A stretch of 32,754 nt of DNA from an uncultured Synechococcus sp. Lineage in GTDB: Bacteria; Cyanobacteriota; Cyanobacteriia; PCC-6307; Cyanobiaceae. Below are positions 1-7,664 of this stretch, piece by piece; the stretch's first letter is position 1, and every line of letters starts with the position of its first letter. The notes under the pieces were generated by a model. That model worked only from the letters and a program-made list of their open reading frames with translations, was not told the DNA's origin and did not search any database. Location of the stretch: NCBI GenBank assembly GCA_913048995.1, contig CAJWXK010000007.1, positions 1-32,754 on the forward strand, in the 5' to 3' direction. The position numbers and the translations under genes are program-made.

Positions 1-2015
1 AGTGCGTTGTGCTTGATGAATGGCACGAGCTCCTGGGCAGCAAGCGCGGCGTCCAAGCTGAACTGGCACTTAGCTGGTTGCGTCAGCAGCGCCCGGCACT
101 TCAGACCTGGGTGATCAGCGCCACGATCGGCAACCTTGATGACGCCGCTCGCCATGGGCTGGGGCTGGGGATCGGGTCAGACGATCCGGAGTTGATCACC
201 AGCACTGAGCCCAAACAGCTGCAGATCCGCAGCGTGATTCCTGAGACGATCGATGGCTTCCCCTGGGCCGGACACCTAGGACTGCGGATGTATCAGCAGC
301 TGGTGGATCGCCTCTCTCCGGCCGTCAGCACTTTGCTGTTCACCAATACCCGGAACCAGTCGGAGCGCTGGTTTCAGTGCCTGCGCTACGCCTGCCCAGA
401 GATGGAAGGCCTGCTGGCGCTTCACCACAGCGCTATTGACCGAAACGAACGTGAACTCATCGAGGCGGGTGTCAAGGCAGGAGAGTTGCGCTGGGTGGTC
501 TGCACCAGTTCCCTGGATCTCGGAGTTGATTTCCAGCCCGTTGAGCGGGTGGTGCAGATCGGCAGTCCCAAGAACTTGGCGCGGCTGCTGCAGCGCGCTG
601 GCCGTTCGGCTCACTTGCCCGGAGGCACCTCTCAGGTGCTGTTCATGCCCACCAATGCCCTTGAGCTTCTGGAGGTAAGTGCTGTACGACGCGGCCTTGA
701 GGCCGGGCTGGTGGAGAGCCGCAAACCACCGCGGCACGCCCTGGATGTCTTACTGCAGCACCTGACCACGCTGGCCTGCGGCAGCGGCTTTGAGCCAATC
801 AGCACGTTTGAGACCGTGCGGAACACCGCCTCCTTTGCTGCACTCAGTGAAGAGGACTGGAACTGGTGCCTGCGGTTTCTTGAGGTGGGTGGCGATTGTC
901 TGAGTGCTTACCCGCGCTATCGCAAGCTCGAGCGCGATGAGAACGGTTGCTTCCGCATCAGCAGCCAGAGCATCGCCCGACTCCATCGAGTGAACATCGG
1001 CACGATCACCTCAGCGTCAGCCATCCGGGTGCGGTTTGTTCGTGGTGCCGTGCTGGGCCATGTGGAAGAGAACTTCATCAGTCAGCTCAAGCCAAAAGAT
1101 GTGTTCTTCTTCGCCGGCCGGCAGCTGGAATTCGTTCGCCTGAGGGACATGACGGCCTATGTCAAGGCGTCGACAAAGAAGAGCACGACGGTCCCGGCAT
1201 GGGCCGGTGGTCAGATGGCCCTCTCCGACTTGCTGACCGAGCACCTGCGCCGGGAAGTTGCCCGGGCCGCCAACGGCGAACTCGACACTCCCGAGCTGAA
1301 GGCCCTGGCACCGCTTTTCTACCGCCAGCAGGAGCTGTCGATGATTCCCAGGGCGGACCAACTACTTGTTGAAACCTGCACCACCCGTGAAGGCAGCCAT
1401 CTCTACATCTATCCCTTTGAAGGGCGCTTTGTGCACGAGGGACTGGGCTTTCTGCTGGCGTCCAGACTCACTGATCTCGAGAAGGGGACGATCACCGTCT
1501 CGGTCAACGACTACGGATTTGAGCTGCTGGCTCCGCGCAGTTTTCCAATCCAGGAGCTGGTGGACGACCATCTTCAGGATCTACTCAGCCTGGATGATCT
1601 AGAAGCGGACCTCGAGCGGGCACTGAATCTCTCTGAACTCTGCCGCCGACGTTTCCGTGCAATCGCCCAGGTGGCCGGTTTGACAGTGCAAGGCTTTCCA
1701 GGCTCGAGCAAGACCACAGGGCAGTTGCAGATCAGTGCGGCGCTGATCTACGACGTTTTCGAACGCCATGAACCTGAAAATCGACTACTGCTTCAGGCCA
1801 GGGCCGAGGTGCTCGAAGAGCAGCTGGAGCTACCTCGCCTGAGACAGGCTCTCGAGCGCATCGCCACCAGTGAGGTGATTCACAGCCCAATAGCTCGGCC
1901 TGGCCCGCTGGCCTTTCCTCTCCTGGTGGAGCGGCTCAACAACCGGATGAGCAATGAGAGCGTGCTCGAGCGGGTGCAGCGCATGATGCGGGAAGCCGAA
2001 AAGCATGAAGGTTGA
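1..2015 (+). CDS. Ligase-associated DEXH-box (Lhr-like) DNA helicase, C-terminal part
   Basis: This is the 3' part of an SF2 helicase; the N-terminus with Walker A lies before the window. The frame opens directly on the DEWH box (motif II). SATIGN (motif III), FTNTR (motif IV), CTSSLDLGVDF (motif V) and QRAGRSAH (motif VI) follow in order. Beyond about residue 230 lies a long region resembling the winged-helix and C-terminal domains of Lhr-type helicases. Relatives form the 'ligase-associated' DNA damage cluster with an ATP-dependent ligase, a nuclease and the PdeM phosphoesterase; pdeM is indeed two genes downstream. The stop codon overlaps the next gene by 4 nt (TTGA), implying one operon. 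Helicase identity is very sure and the ligase-associated subtype fairly sure, because of the pdeM context. Confidence 0.9.
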   Translation, partial: CVVLDEWHELLGSKRGVQAELALSWLRQQRPALQTWVISATIGNLDDAARHGLGLGIGSDDPELITSTEPKQLQIRSVIPETIDGFPWAGHLGLRMYQQLVDRLSPAVSTLLFTNTRNQSERWFQCLRYACPEMEGLLALHHSAIDRNERELIEAGVKAGELRWVVCTSSLDLGVDFQPVERVVQIGSPKNLARLLQRAGRSAHLPGGTSQVLFMPTNALELLEVSAVRRGLEAGLVESRKPPRHALDVLLQHLTTLACGSGFEPISTFETVRNTASFAALSEEDWNWCLRFLEVGGDCLSAYPRYRKLERDENGCFRISSQSIARLHRVNIGTITSASAIRVRFVRGAVLGHVEENFISQLKPKDVFFFAGRQLEFVRLRDMTAYVKASTKKSTTVPAWAGGQMALSDLLTEHLRREVARAANGELDTPELKALAPLFYRQQELSMIPRADQLLVETCTTREGSHLYIYPFEGRFVHEGLGFLLASRLTDLEKGTITVSVNDYGFELLAPRSFPIQELVDDHLQDLLSLDDLEADLERALNLSELCRRRFRAIAQVAGLTVQGFPGSSKTTGQLQISAALIYDVFERHEPENRLLLQARAEVLEEQLELPRLRQALERIATSEVIHSPIARPGPLAFPLLVERLNNRMSNESVLERVQRMMREAEKHEG

Positions 2016-2707
2016 GGCTGCAGCCCTTCCAGGTCAGCTCCCACTGGTTCCAGGCCCTGCGCTTTCGCCATCTGGCAGTGATTCAGCTGCTGGAGCTGCT
2101 GCTTCTGAGTGCTCCGCTGTCAGATCCGGATCGCTTCTCTGGACGGCTGCTGCTGTTCTCGGTACTTGTTCCGCTGCAGTTCTTCAATCGCCTGCTGGGA
2201 TTACGCCTCTCGGGGGAATCACGGCCATGGTTAATTGTGTACAGCTGGATCTTTGCCGTTCTCACCGTGATGTGGGGCGTGCTTAGTTTTGTACCGGGAC
2301 TTGAGCAAGCCAACATCTGGCTCAAACCAGCCTTCTACGCCAGCGTGGCCTTCGTATCGGCACTGGTGCTGCTGCGCTTCATCCGAAACATCTGGATCGC
2401 CCAGGACGTCCATGAGGACGTTCTGTTTGGGGTAGTGATCTGCTACGCAACATTGACCATTTTGGGCTTCGAGCTGCATGGGCTGAACCATCATCTGAAT
2501 CCGGCGGCCTACCGATTGCAAAGCGGCATCCCCCATCACTCCCAACTGATGTTTCTCAGCATTGGTGGCACCACCACTGCCGGAGCCCTTGTGAGACTTG
2601 AGAACAACTGGGCTCAGCTGATCTTCTATTTCCAGTCCCTTTTCAGCCAAATTTTTCTCGTGGTGTTTGTGGCCCGCATGATCGGCCTACACACCGGGCG
2701 GCGATGA
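2012..2707 (+). CDS. Polytopic membrane protein resembling a two-TM potassium channel, with degenerate selectivity filter
   Basis: A 231-residue membrane protein with about five or six hydrophobic segments, near residues 23-35, 45-63, 72-92, 108-125, 136-153 and 204-224. The end has the layout of the bacterial ion-channel domain: helix, re-entrant loop, then a last helix ending VARMIGLH. The loop reads SIGGTTTAG at residues 184-191, where K+ channels have T-x-G-Y-G, so the filter is not canonical. The start is TTG at 2012, overlapping the helicase stop (TTGA); no upstream ATG exists in frame and a later GTG would cut off the first helix region. The gene overlaps pdeM by ATGA. It may be a channel of altered selectivity or a non-conducting relative. 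Gene reality is sure; the channel assignment is moderate. Confidence 0.7.
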   Translation: MRLQPFQVSSHWFQALRFRHLAVIQLLELLLLSAPLSDPDRFSGRLLLFSVLVPLQFFNRLLGLRLSGESRPWLIVYSWIFAVLTVMWGVLSFVPGLEQANIWLKPAFYASVAFVSALVLLRFIRNIWIAQDVHEDVLFGVVICYATLTILGFELHGLNHHLNPAAYRLQSGIPHHSQLMFLSIGGTTTAGALVRLENNWAQLIFYFQSLFSQIFLVVFVARMIGLHTGRR

Positions 2708-3408
2708 GCGAAAAGAAGGAGAAAGAAGGGATCGGCTGGGGGAAGCAGAAACTGGAGTTCCTGCCCCAGCGTGCCCTTTGGGTTGCCAACCAGAGGTTGT
2801 TGCTCATAGCGGATGTGCATCTGGGCAAGGCAGAGCACCTTCAGAGCCACGGCATTCCCCTACCCAGTGATGGTGATGCCGAGAACATCAGCCGCATCGA
2901 GAAACTGGTTGATCAGCACCAGCCCGAAGAGCTAGTGATCCTTGGGGATTTGATCCACCATCCCCGCAGCGTCAGTTCCCTGCTCAGGCAACAGATCACT
3001 GCGCTAGTAGAACGCCTCGATTGCAAGGTCAGCTGGATTGAGGGAAATCACGACCGCGGCAGCAGCCTGGGCCCACTTCAAAGGGACGCATCCCAGTCAA
3101 GACAAGGACTCTGGCTAAGCCATGAACCAGAAGTCCCACCAGAAGGGCTCCTCAACGTATGCGGACACTTGCACCCTGTGTCCATCTTGAGACAGTCGAG
3201 TGATCGATTGCGGCTACCGTGCTTTTCATTCGTCCAGACAATCCCGAGGCTGGTATTACCGGCCTTCGGACGTTTGACTGGCGGCCAACCTGCTGAGCGG
3301 ACTTCAAAGCAATGGGTCGTCGCGGACGGAACAGTGCTGGCATTGCCGAAGTCTCTCCGGCCCGGGGAGCATCCCGCACGATGGCGTCAAAGCAGTCGCA
3401 GCGCCTGA
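2704..3408 (+). CDS. pdeM: PdeM-type metallophosphoesterase (ligase-associated DNA damage response)
   Basis: A 234-residue calcineurin-like phosphoesterase with all metal-binding motifs: IADVHLGK (D37, H39), GDLIHH (81-86), GNHDR (114-118), LSHE (138-141) and CGHLHP (153-158). This order and spacing fit the PdeM group that is co-inherited with a ligase-associated DEXH helicase, and such a helicase lies two genes upstream. The likely role is a DNA-repair phosphodiesterase or endonuclease; the substrate cannot be read from sequence. The ATG at 2704 overlaps the preceding stop (ATGA). The last about 28 nt overlap the start of the next gene, which is in another frame. Confidence 0.88.
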   Translation: MSEKKEKEGIGWGKQKLEFLPQRALWVANQRLLLIADVHLGKAEHLQSHGIPLPSDGDAENISRIEKLVDQHQPEELVILGDLIHHPRSVSSLLRQQITALVERLDCKVSWIEGNHDRGSSLGPLQRDASQSRQGLWLSHEPEVPPEGLLNVCGHLHPVSILRQSSDRLRLPCFSFVQTIPRLVLPAFGRLTGGQPAERTSKQWVVADGTVLALPKSLRPGEHPARWRQSSRSA

Positions 3409-4865
3409 ACGACAACCGGCCGCTCAATCTCAATAAGACACCCAACCGTCGCTGGCGCTGGCTTGCTTGGTGTGCAGCAGGTTTACCACTGGCGGGTTTC
3501 ACCTTTCTGCTGGCCATCGCGCCACCGAGTCCAAGACGTGAGCTCGGCTCTACCCACCCGACAGCAGAGACTATCGATCCAGTCACGGCGACCAGCGACA
3601 CCTTCCGCTACCTCCCCGATCAGGAGGTCTATGCCCTCGATTTCGATCCGCGCAAGGTTCGCTTCGATCTATTCGAGGGTTGGGACCGAGAGCAGGATGC
3701 TTACGCCGACAGCAGCGGTCTGGCATACATCAGTGGGCCCATGTATGAGCGCCACTACGAGGCCGATGGCAGTGAAGTGACAGTCCCACTGGGGGACATC
3801 AAGTTTGGCAACCAGGTTTGGCGCGGCCGCAACCGTTCAGCATCCCAACAGAGGGCCTACATCGGTATCACCCGTGATGGCACTGTCGAATTCAGTTACG
3901 GCGAACTCACCCCGGCACGGGCCCGACGCTACGAGACTTTTATCGGCGGCCTGCACGCTCTCTACAACGACTTTGAGCAGCCTCCTAGCGGCTATAAGGG
4001 CGCCTACTCGGTGTCGATGGGGCAGCGGATCCGCTACTACCTACCTCGAATCCGTATGGTCATGGGCCTGCGCAGCGACGGCCGTCTTGAGGTGTTCATG
4101 AGCCGCGACGGCCTCACCCTCGAGCAGACCAAGGATCTGTCCCGCGCCCGTGGTCTGGTGGCGGCTTACATGCCCGACCACGCATCCAAGAGTCGCTTCA
4201 TCATCCCTGGCACCAAGGGCTTCACCGAGGAAGACGCCAACTGGATCAGCGGCGGAGCCACCAGCTTTGTGCACGTTCCTTACATGCTCAAGCTGGAGCG
4301 TCGCCCCTATGACCTTCAGGGCTCGTTACTGGCCAATCTCAACCCACTGAATCGGGAAGAGGGATGCGGCAACCCAATCAGCTGCAGCCTGCAGATGGGG
4401 ACCAAGGTGACTGACCGCGCCCTAGCCGGGCTCAATCGCCTGATGGAGCAGGGTGTGGTGCCGCTGGCGCGGCTGATCTGGAGTCCCACCCAGGGCCCGG
4501 CACCCACGAGGCCAGCCCAGAATGCGCCCCTCCGTGAACCGCCGATCACCGCCGATCCCACCGAAGCTTTGACCGCTGCACCCCCACCATCCGCACCACA
4601 ACTCCAACGCGACGACACAGCAGCCGTGCGTCCTGTAGTTCCAGCCCCACTACCACCAGATCTGCCTGAACCTGAGACCTATAACGAAAGCCTTGATCCC
4701 GCCTACGACTCAGGCGAAATGCTGGCGCCCGTCTATGACCCAGATCTCTCGATCTCAGTGGGCAGTGACAACCCGCTTGTACCCGAGCCGCCGACCTTGC
4801 CACCTGCCAGCCCACCACCCACTCAAGAGTGGAACGAACCAACTGATCTGCCCTTCCTGCGTTAG
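3381..4865 (+). CDS. Conserved hypothetical membrane-anchored protein with Pro-rich C-terminal tail
   Basis: The start is set at ATG 3381 (MASKQSQ...); the frame stays open back to 3312, but that stretch lies inside pdeM. The protein is about 494 residues. A basic N-terminus is followed by one hydrophobic segment (about residues 25-45, WLAWCAAGLPLAGFTFLLAIA), then a soluble domain of about 330 residues rich in Tyr, Arg and Gly. A Pro/Ala/Thr-rich tail of about 130 residues ends the protein. Sections such as GLAYISGPMYE followed by an IGITRDGTVEFSYG stretch loosely recall the phosphodiester-glycosidase (NAGPA) fold, but I cannot confirm this. The tail suggests cell-wall spanning or a flexible periplasmic linker. 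Its stop overlaps the convergent CBS gene's stop by 4 nt. Function unknown. Confidence 0.75.
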   Translation: MASKQSQRLNDNRPLNLNKTPNRRWRWLAWCAAGLPLAGFTFLLAIAPPSPRRELGSTHPTAETIDPVTATSDTFRYLPDQEVYALDFDPRKVRFDLFEGWDREQDAYADSSGLAYISGPMYERHYEADGSEVTVPLGDIKFGNQVWRGRNRSASQQRAYIGITRDGTVEFSYGELTPARARRYETFIGGLHALYNDFEQPPSGYKGAYSVSMGQRIRYYLPRIRMVMGLRSDGRLEVFMSRDGLTLEQTKDLSRARGLVAAYMPDHASKSRFIIPGTKGFTEEDANWISGGATSFVHVPYMLKLERRPYDLQGSLLANLNPLNREEGCGNPISCSLQMGTKVTDRALAGLNRLMEQGVVPLARLIWSPTQGPAPTRPAQNAPLREPPITADPTEALTAAPPPSAPQLQRDDTAAVRPVVPAPLPPDLPEPETYNESLDPAYDSGEMLAPVYDPDLSISVGSDNPLVPEPPTLPPASPPPTQEWNEPTDLPFLR

Positions 4866-5332
4866 GTATCTGCTTCTGCCAAAGCCCTCACGACATCACC
4901 GCGTGTAAGGACACCCACCAGAACTTGATCATCGTCGAGGACAAAGAGGCGCTGGGTGCGACGGTCCTGCAGCAGCTTCGCCGCTGCAGGCAAACCCAGG
5001 TCTGAGCGACAGGTGTGGGGCTTGGCACTCATCAGCTCACCGACACTGTTGCCCAGAACCTGATGCACCTCCTTGTCCCATTGCAGAGGGTTCTTGAGAT
5101 AGATAACGCTGTCGAGAAGCATCACGTAGGGACCGGCATCAAAGCCGGTTTCCCTGGCCATCAGTTGCTGTTCAGTGAGCTCACCGACCAGCTGGCTGGT
5201 GTCATCAAGCACCGGCAAGCCAGAGATGTGGTGATCCGAGAGCAACTTCACCGCCTGCTGCAACGGAGTGGCCGCCGTCACGCTGATCACCGGGGCCGTC
5301 ATCACATCGGCCACCAAGCGCTGCACCACCAT
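4862..5332 (-). CDS. CBS-domain pair protein
   Basis: A 156-residue protein made of two CBS motifs. The first is near residues 8-60 (ADVMTAPVISVTAATPLQQAVKLL, then GLPVLDD, VGELTE). The second is near 95-152 (VGELMSAKPHTCRSDLGLPAAAKLL, then LFVLDDD, VGVLTRGDVVRAL). Standalone CBS pairs usually bind adenosyl ligands (AMP, ATP, SAM) and modulate a partner protein; no partner domain is fused here. A 35-residue insert separates the motifs and is typical of the cyanobacterial group. The gene is divergent from pgsA with a 35-bp spacer whose symmetry includes both start codons (see findings). Its stop overlaps the stop of the convergent upstream gene. Confidence 0.88.
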   Translation of the reverse strand: MVVQRLVADVMTAPVISVTAATPLQQAVKLLSDHHISGLPVLDDTSQLVGELTEQQLMARETGFDAGPYVMLLDSVIYLKNPLQWDKEVHQVLGNSVGELMSAKPHTCRSDLGLPAAAKLLQDRRTQRLFVLDDDQVLVGVLTRGDVVRALAEADT

Positions 5333-5370
5333 GGGCGGAATCCAACTGTTGGCATTCTGCAGCGCCCATG
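5330..5370. promoter_or_regulatory. Dyad-symmetric divergent spacer between CBS gene and pgsA
   Basis: The spacer plus both start codons form a nested palindrome. Outer arms CATGGGCG (5330-5337) and CGCCCATG (5363-5370) are perfect inverted repeats containing the two start codons. An inner perfect repeat CCAAC-T-GTTGG spans 5342-5352 and can be extended by GAAT/ATTC (5338-5341 / 5354-5357) with one bulged base. A regulator-binding site or symmetric divergent promoter is plausible; no clear -35/-10 pair is visible. Confidence 0.45.
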
Positions 5371-5901
5371 ACCGCTCAACAGCTGCGTCAGCTGGCTAAC
5401 GCCCTCACCCTGGGACGCGCGCTCATCGGTCTGCCGCTTCTCATAGCGCTGCAGCAAGATGCTGCAGCTCTCGCCTGGGGACTTCTTCTGTTGGGCGGCA
5501 TCAGCGATGGCGCTGACGGCTGGCTGGCCCGCCGCGCCGGTGGCGGGAGCACTTGGGGAGCACGGGTTGATCCACTCACCGACAAGATTTTGATAAGCGC
5601 ACCTTTGCTCTGGCTAGGCCAGCAGGGTGTATTGCCACTCTGGGCAATCTGGCTGATCTTGACCCGTGAGCTGATAGTGACCGGCTGGCGGACAGGTCTG
5701 AGCAGCGGCGGGCCAGCATCTTTCAGCGCTAAAGCCAAGACCAGCCTGCAGTTCATAGCTCTGCTGCTATTGATCTGGCCTCCGCTCTGGCCAGCAGCAG
5801 CTCTGCTTCATGGCCTTGGCTGGTGGCTGTTCTGGCCCTCATTAAGCCTGGCCCTGTGGTCTGCAACGGGCTACTTGATTCAGGCCTCAAACAAAGCCTG
5901 A
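5368..5901 (+). CDS. pgsA: CDP-alcohol phosphatidyltransferase, probable phosphatidylglycerophosphate synthase
   Basis: A 177-residue integral membrane enzyme. It carries the full CDP-alcohol phosphotransferase signature D-G-x2-A-R-x8-G-x3-D-x3-D, from DGWLARR to the VDPLTD aspartates (about residues 50-72). Several hydrophobic helices flank the signature. The size and the following LTRELIVTGWR segment fit PgsA, which condenses CDP-diacylglycerol with glycerol-3-phosphate for phosphatidylglycerol, an essential thylakoid lipid. The ATG at 5368 lies within the palindromic spacer shared with the divergent CBS gene. The 3' end overlaps the convergent epimerase gene by 22 nt. The family is certain and the substrate likely. 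Confidence 0.88.
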   Translation: MTAQQLRQLANALTLGRALIGLPLLIALQQDAAALAWGLLLLGGISDGADGWLARRAGGGSTWGARVDPLTDKILISAPLLWLGQQGVLPLWAIWLILTRELIVTGWRTGLSSGGPASFSAKAKTSLQFIALLLLIWPPLWPAAALLHGLGWWLFWPSLSLALWSATGYLIQASNKA

Positions 5902-6800
5902 TCGCAGCTGAAGTCCGATTCAACCTGTTGACGCTGACTGTGGTCCTTGCTGTAGCTGTCCAGCAAACCGGAGTCGAGATCAAAGGCAGGTGACCAGGCC
6001 AACTCCTGCTGAAGGCGCTGAACAGAGGTAAGAAAATGGGTCAGCCGCAAGGGAAAGGACTTGCGGGCCTTGGGATCAAGACCAGAGGGATCAAAACTGC
6101 GAAGCTCCACCTGATCCGGGGCCTTGCCACAAGCTCGAGCAGCTGCATGCACTAGCCCAAGGAAGGTGACGCCCTTGGTGTCGGTGCAGTTGTAGATGCG
6201 ATTGGTGGCGGCATCCACCTCAATGCAGCGGGCCATAGCCGTGGCCAGATCCTCCACATGACCTAGCTGGGTGATGGTGGTGCCATCACCGGGGATCGGC
6301 ACTGGTCGGCCAGCAACAATACGGTCAAAAAACCAGTTCTCGACTGGGTTGTAATTGCCGGGCCCATAGATGTAAGTCGGACGAAAGCTAGTGAAGGGAA
6401 TGCCCTCCGCGCGCAGCCAAGCCTCTGTTTCAGCCTTACCCGCATGACGGCTAGCCGGATCGGTGGGAGCCTCCTCGTCAAGGGGGAGACGTGCGTTGTC
6501 GCTGTACACCCCGGCAGAGCTGACATACACGAGCCGGTGACGTGGGGCCCCCGTCTGCGCGATCACAGCACAGGTGTCGGCCTGGGTGCGACCGGAGCTA
6601 TCAACGATCACATCGAAACTGCGGCCAGCCAATGCCTCCAGCCCATCAGGTTTGGCGCGATCCCCCTTGATGTGCTCCACCCCATCCGGCAATGGTTGCT
6701 TGCCTCGGGTCAACAAGGTGACGCTATGGCCGGAGCGCAAGAAATGACCGACCAGGGGGCGACCCACAAAACGGGTACCACCCATCATCAGGATGTTCAT
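5880..6800 (-). CDS. NAD-dependent epimerase/dehydratase family protein, CSP41-like
   Basis: About 306 residues from ATG 6800 (MNILMMGGTRFVG); the upstream extension to 6893 runs into hisA and is not credible. The N-terminal GGTRFVGRPLV is the Rossmann glycine motif of extended SDRs. YVSSAGVYSD near residue 100 carries the SDR active-site Ser and Tyr, but the usual YxxxK is not obvious. The MMGGTRFVG start and overall pattern match the cyanobacterial relatives of the chloroplast RNA-binding protein CSP41, which are SDR-fold proteins that may have lost catalysis. It is convergent with pgsA (22-nt overlap) and divergent from hisA. A sugar-nucleotide epimerase role is the alternative. Confidence 0.85.
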   Translation of the reverse strand: MNILMMGGTRFVGRPLVGHFLRSGHSVTLLTRGKQPLPDGVEHIKGDRAKPDGLEALAGRSFDVIVDSSGRTQADTCAVIAQTGAPRHRLVYVSSAGVYSDNARLPLDEEAPTDPASRHAGKAETEAWLRAEGIPFTSFRPTYIYGPGNYNPVENWFFDRIVAGRPVPIPGDGTTITQLGHVEDLATAMARCIEVDAATNRIYNCTDTKGVTFLGLVHAAARACGKAPDQVELRSFDPSGLDPKARKSFPLRLTHFLTSVQRLQQELAWSPAFDLDSGLLDSYSKDHSQRQQVESDFSCDQALFEA

Positions 6801-6844
6801 AATCCGCCGGCTGAGCTGCCGCAGCATTCTGCGTTGAGGTGATT

Positions 6845-6876
6845 GGGAGGATGAGCGCAGCAATGCGCTTGTGATG
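6845..6876 (+). promoter_or_regulatory. hisA leader: Shine-Dalgarno, small hairpin and mini-ORF
   Basis: A strong GGGAGG (6845-6850) lies 23 nt before the chosen hisA ATG, too far for a normal ribosome site. Between them AGCGC (6854-6858) pairs with GCGCT (6865-6869) around a 6-nt loop, which could bring the two closer. A seven-codon ORF (ATG 6851, Met-Ser-Ala-Ala-Met-Arg-Leu, stop TGA 6872-6874) overlaps the hisA ATG as TGATG. It has no run of histidine codons, so it is not a classical his attenuator. Confidence 0.35.
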
Positions 6877-7647
6877 CAAATCATTCCCGCCATCGACCTG
6901 CTGCAGGGCTCCTGCGTGCGACTGCATCAGGGGGACTACAACCAGGTGACGCGCTTTGGGGACGATCCGGTTGATCAGGCGCTGCAATGGCAGGAACAGG
7001 GGGCAGAACGATTGCACCTGGTGGATCTCGATGGGGCCCGCAGTGGCGAACCTGTCAATGACGCTGTTGTGAAGGCGATCACCTCCGCCCTCACGATCCC
7101 AGTGCAACTTGGTGGTGGTGTGCGTAGTGCCCAACGCGCCGAGGCGCTCCTCGAGTTTGGCCTGGACCGGGTGATCCTTGGCACAGTGGCAATCGAACAG
7201 CCCGATCTGGTGTCCCAGCTAGCTGGTCGACATCCCGGCCGAATCGTCGTTGGCATTGACGCCCGCGATGGCCGCGTGGCGACCCGAGGCTGGATCACCG
7301 AGACGGAAATGGAAGCATCAGCCCTTGCCCAACAATTTGAGGGTCTTGGACTGGCAGCGATCATTAGCACCGATATCGCCACTGACGGCACCTTGGCCGG
7401 ACCAAATCTGAATGCTCTCAGAGAGATGGCGAGCAGCAGCAGTACACCCGTGATCGCCTCGGGAGGTATCGGCAGCATCAGTGATCTACTCAGCCTGTTG
7501 CCACTCGAACCGTTGGGGGTCAATGGCGTGATCGTGGGACGAGCGCTCTATGACGGCACGGTGGTGCTCAAGGAAGCCCTTCAGGCTGTAAGCGATGGCC
7601 GTCTGCAGGATCCCAGCAGCGATCGCAACGGGATGACCCCTTGCTAA
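6874..7647 (+). CDS. hisA: Phosphoribosylformimino-5-aminoimidazole carboxamide ribotide isomerase HisA
   Basis: A 257-residue TIM-barrel isomerase of histidine synthesis, converting ProFAR to PRFAR. It begins MQIIPAIDLLQGSCVRL, with the catalytic Asp in AIDL. LHLVDLDGA, VQLGGGVRS, VILGTVAI and VVGIDARDG follow. The second-half catalytic Asp sits in ISTDIATDGTLAGPN, followed by VIASGGIGS and GVIVGRALYDG. Length is normal for the family. ATG 6874 is chosen over GTG 6871, one codon earlier. The fur-family gene begins 17 nt after the stop, so co-transcription is likely. Confidence 0.96.
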   Translation: MQIIPAIDLLQGSCVRLHQGDYNQVTRFGDDPVDQALQWQEQGAERLHLVDLDGARSGEPVNDAVVKAITSALTIPVQLGGGVRSAQRAEALLEFGLDRVILGTVAIEQPDLVSQLAGRHPGRIVVGIDARDGRVATRGWITETEMEASALAQQFEGLGLAAIISTDIATDGTLAGPNLNALREMASSSSTPVIASGGIGSISDLLSLLPLEPLGVNGVIVGRALYDGTVVLKEALQAVSDGRLQDPSSDRNGMTPC

Positions 7648-7664
7648 GTCCATAAGATGTGGCC

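Noticed and set aside
6801-6893. Longer N-terminus for the CSP41-like epimerase
   Set aside because: It would overlap hisA and add a non-conserved segment before the typical MNILMMGGTRFVG start.
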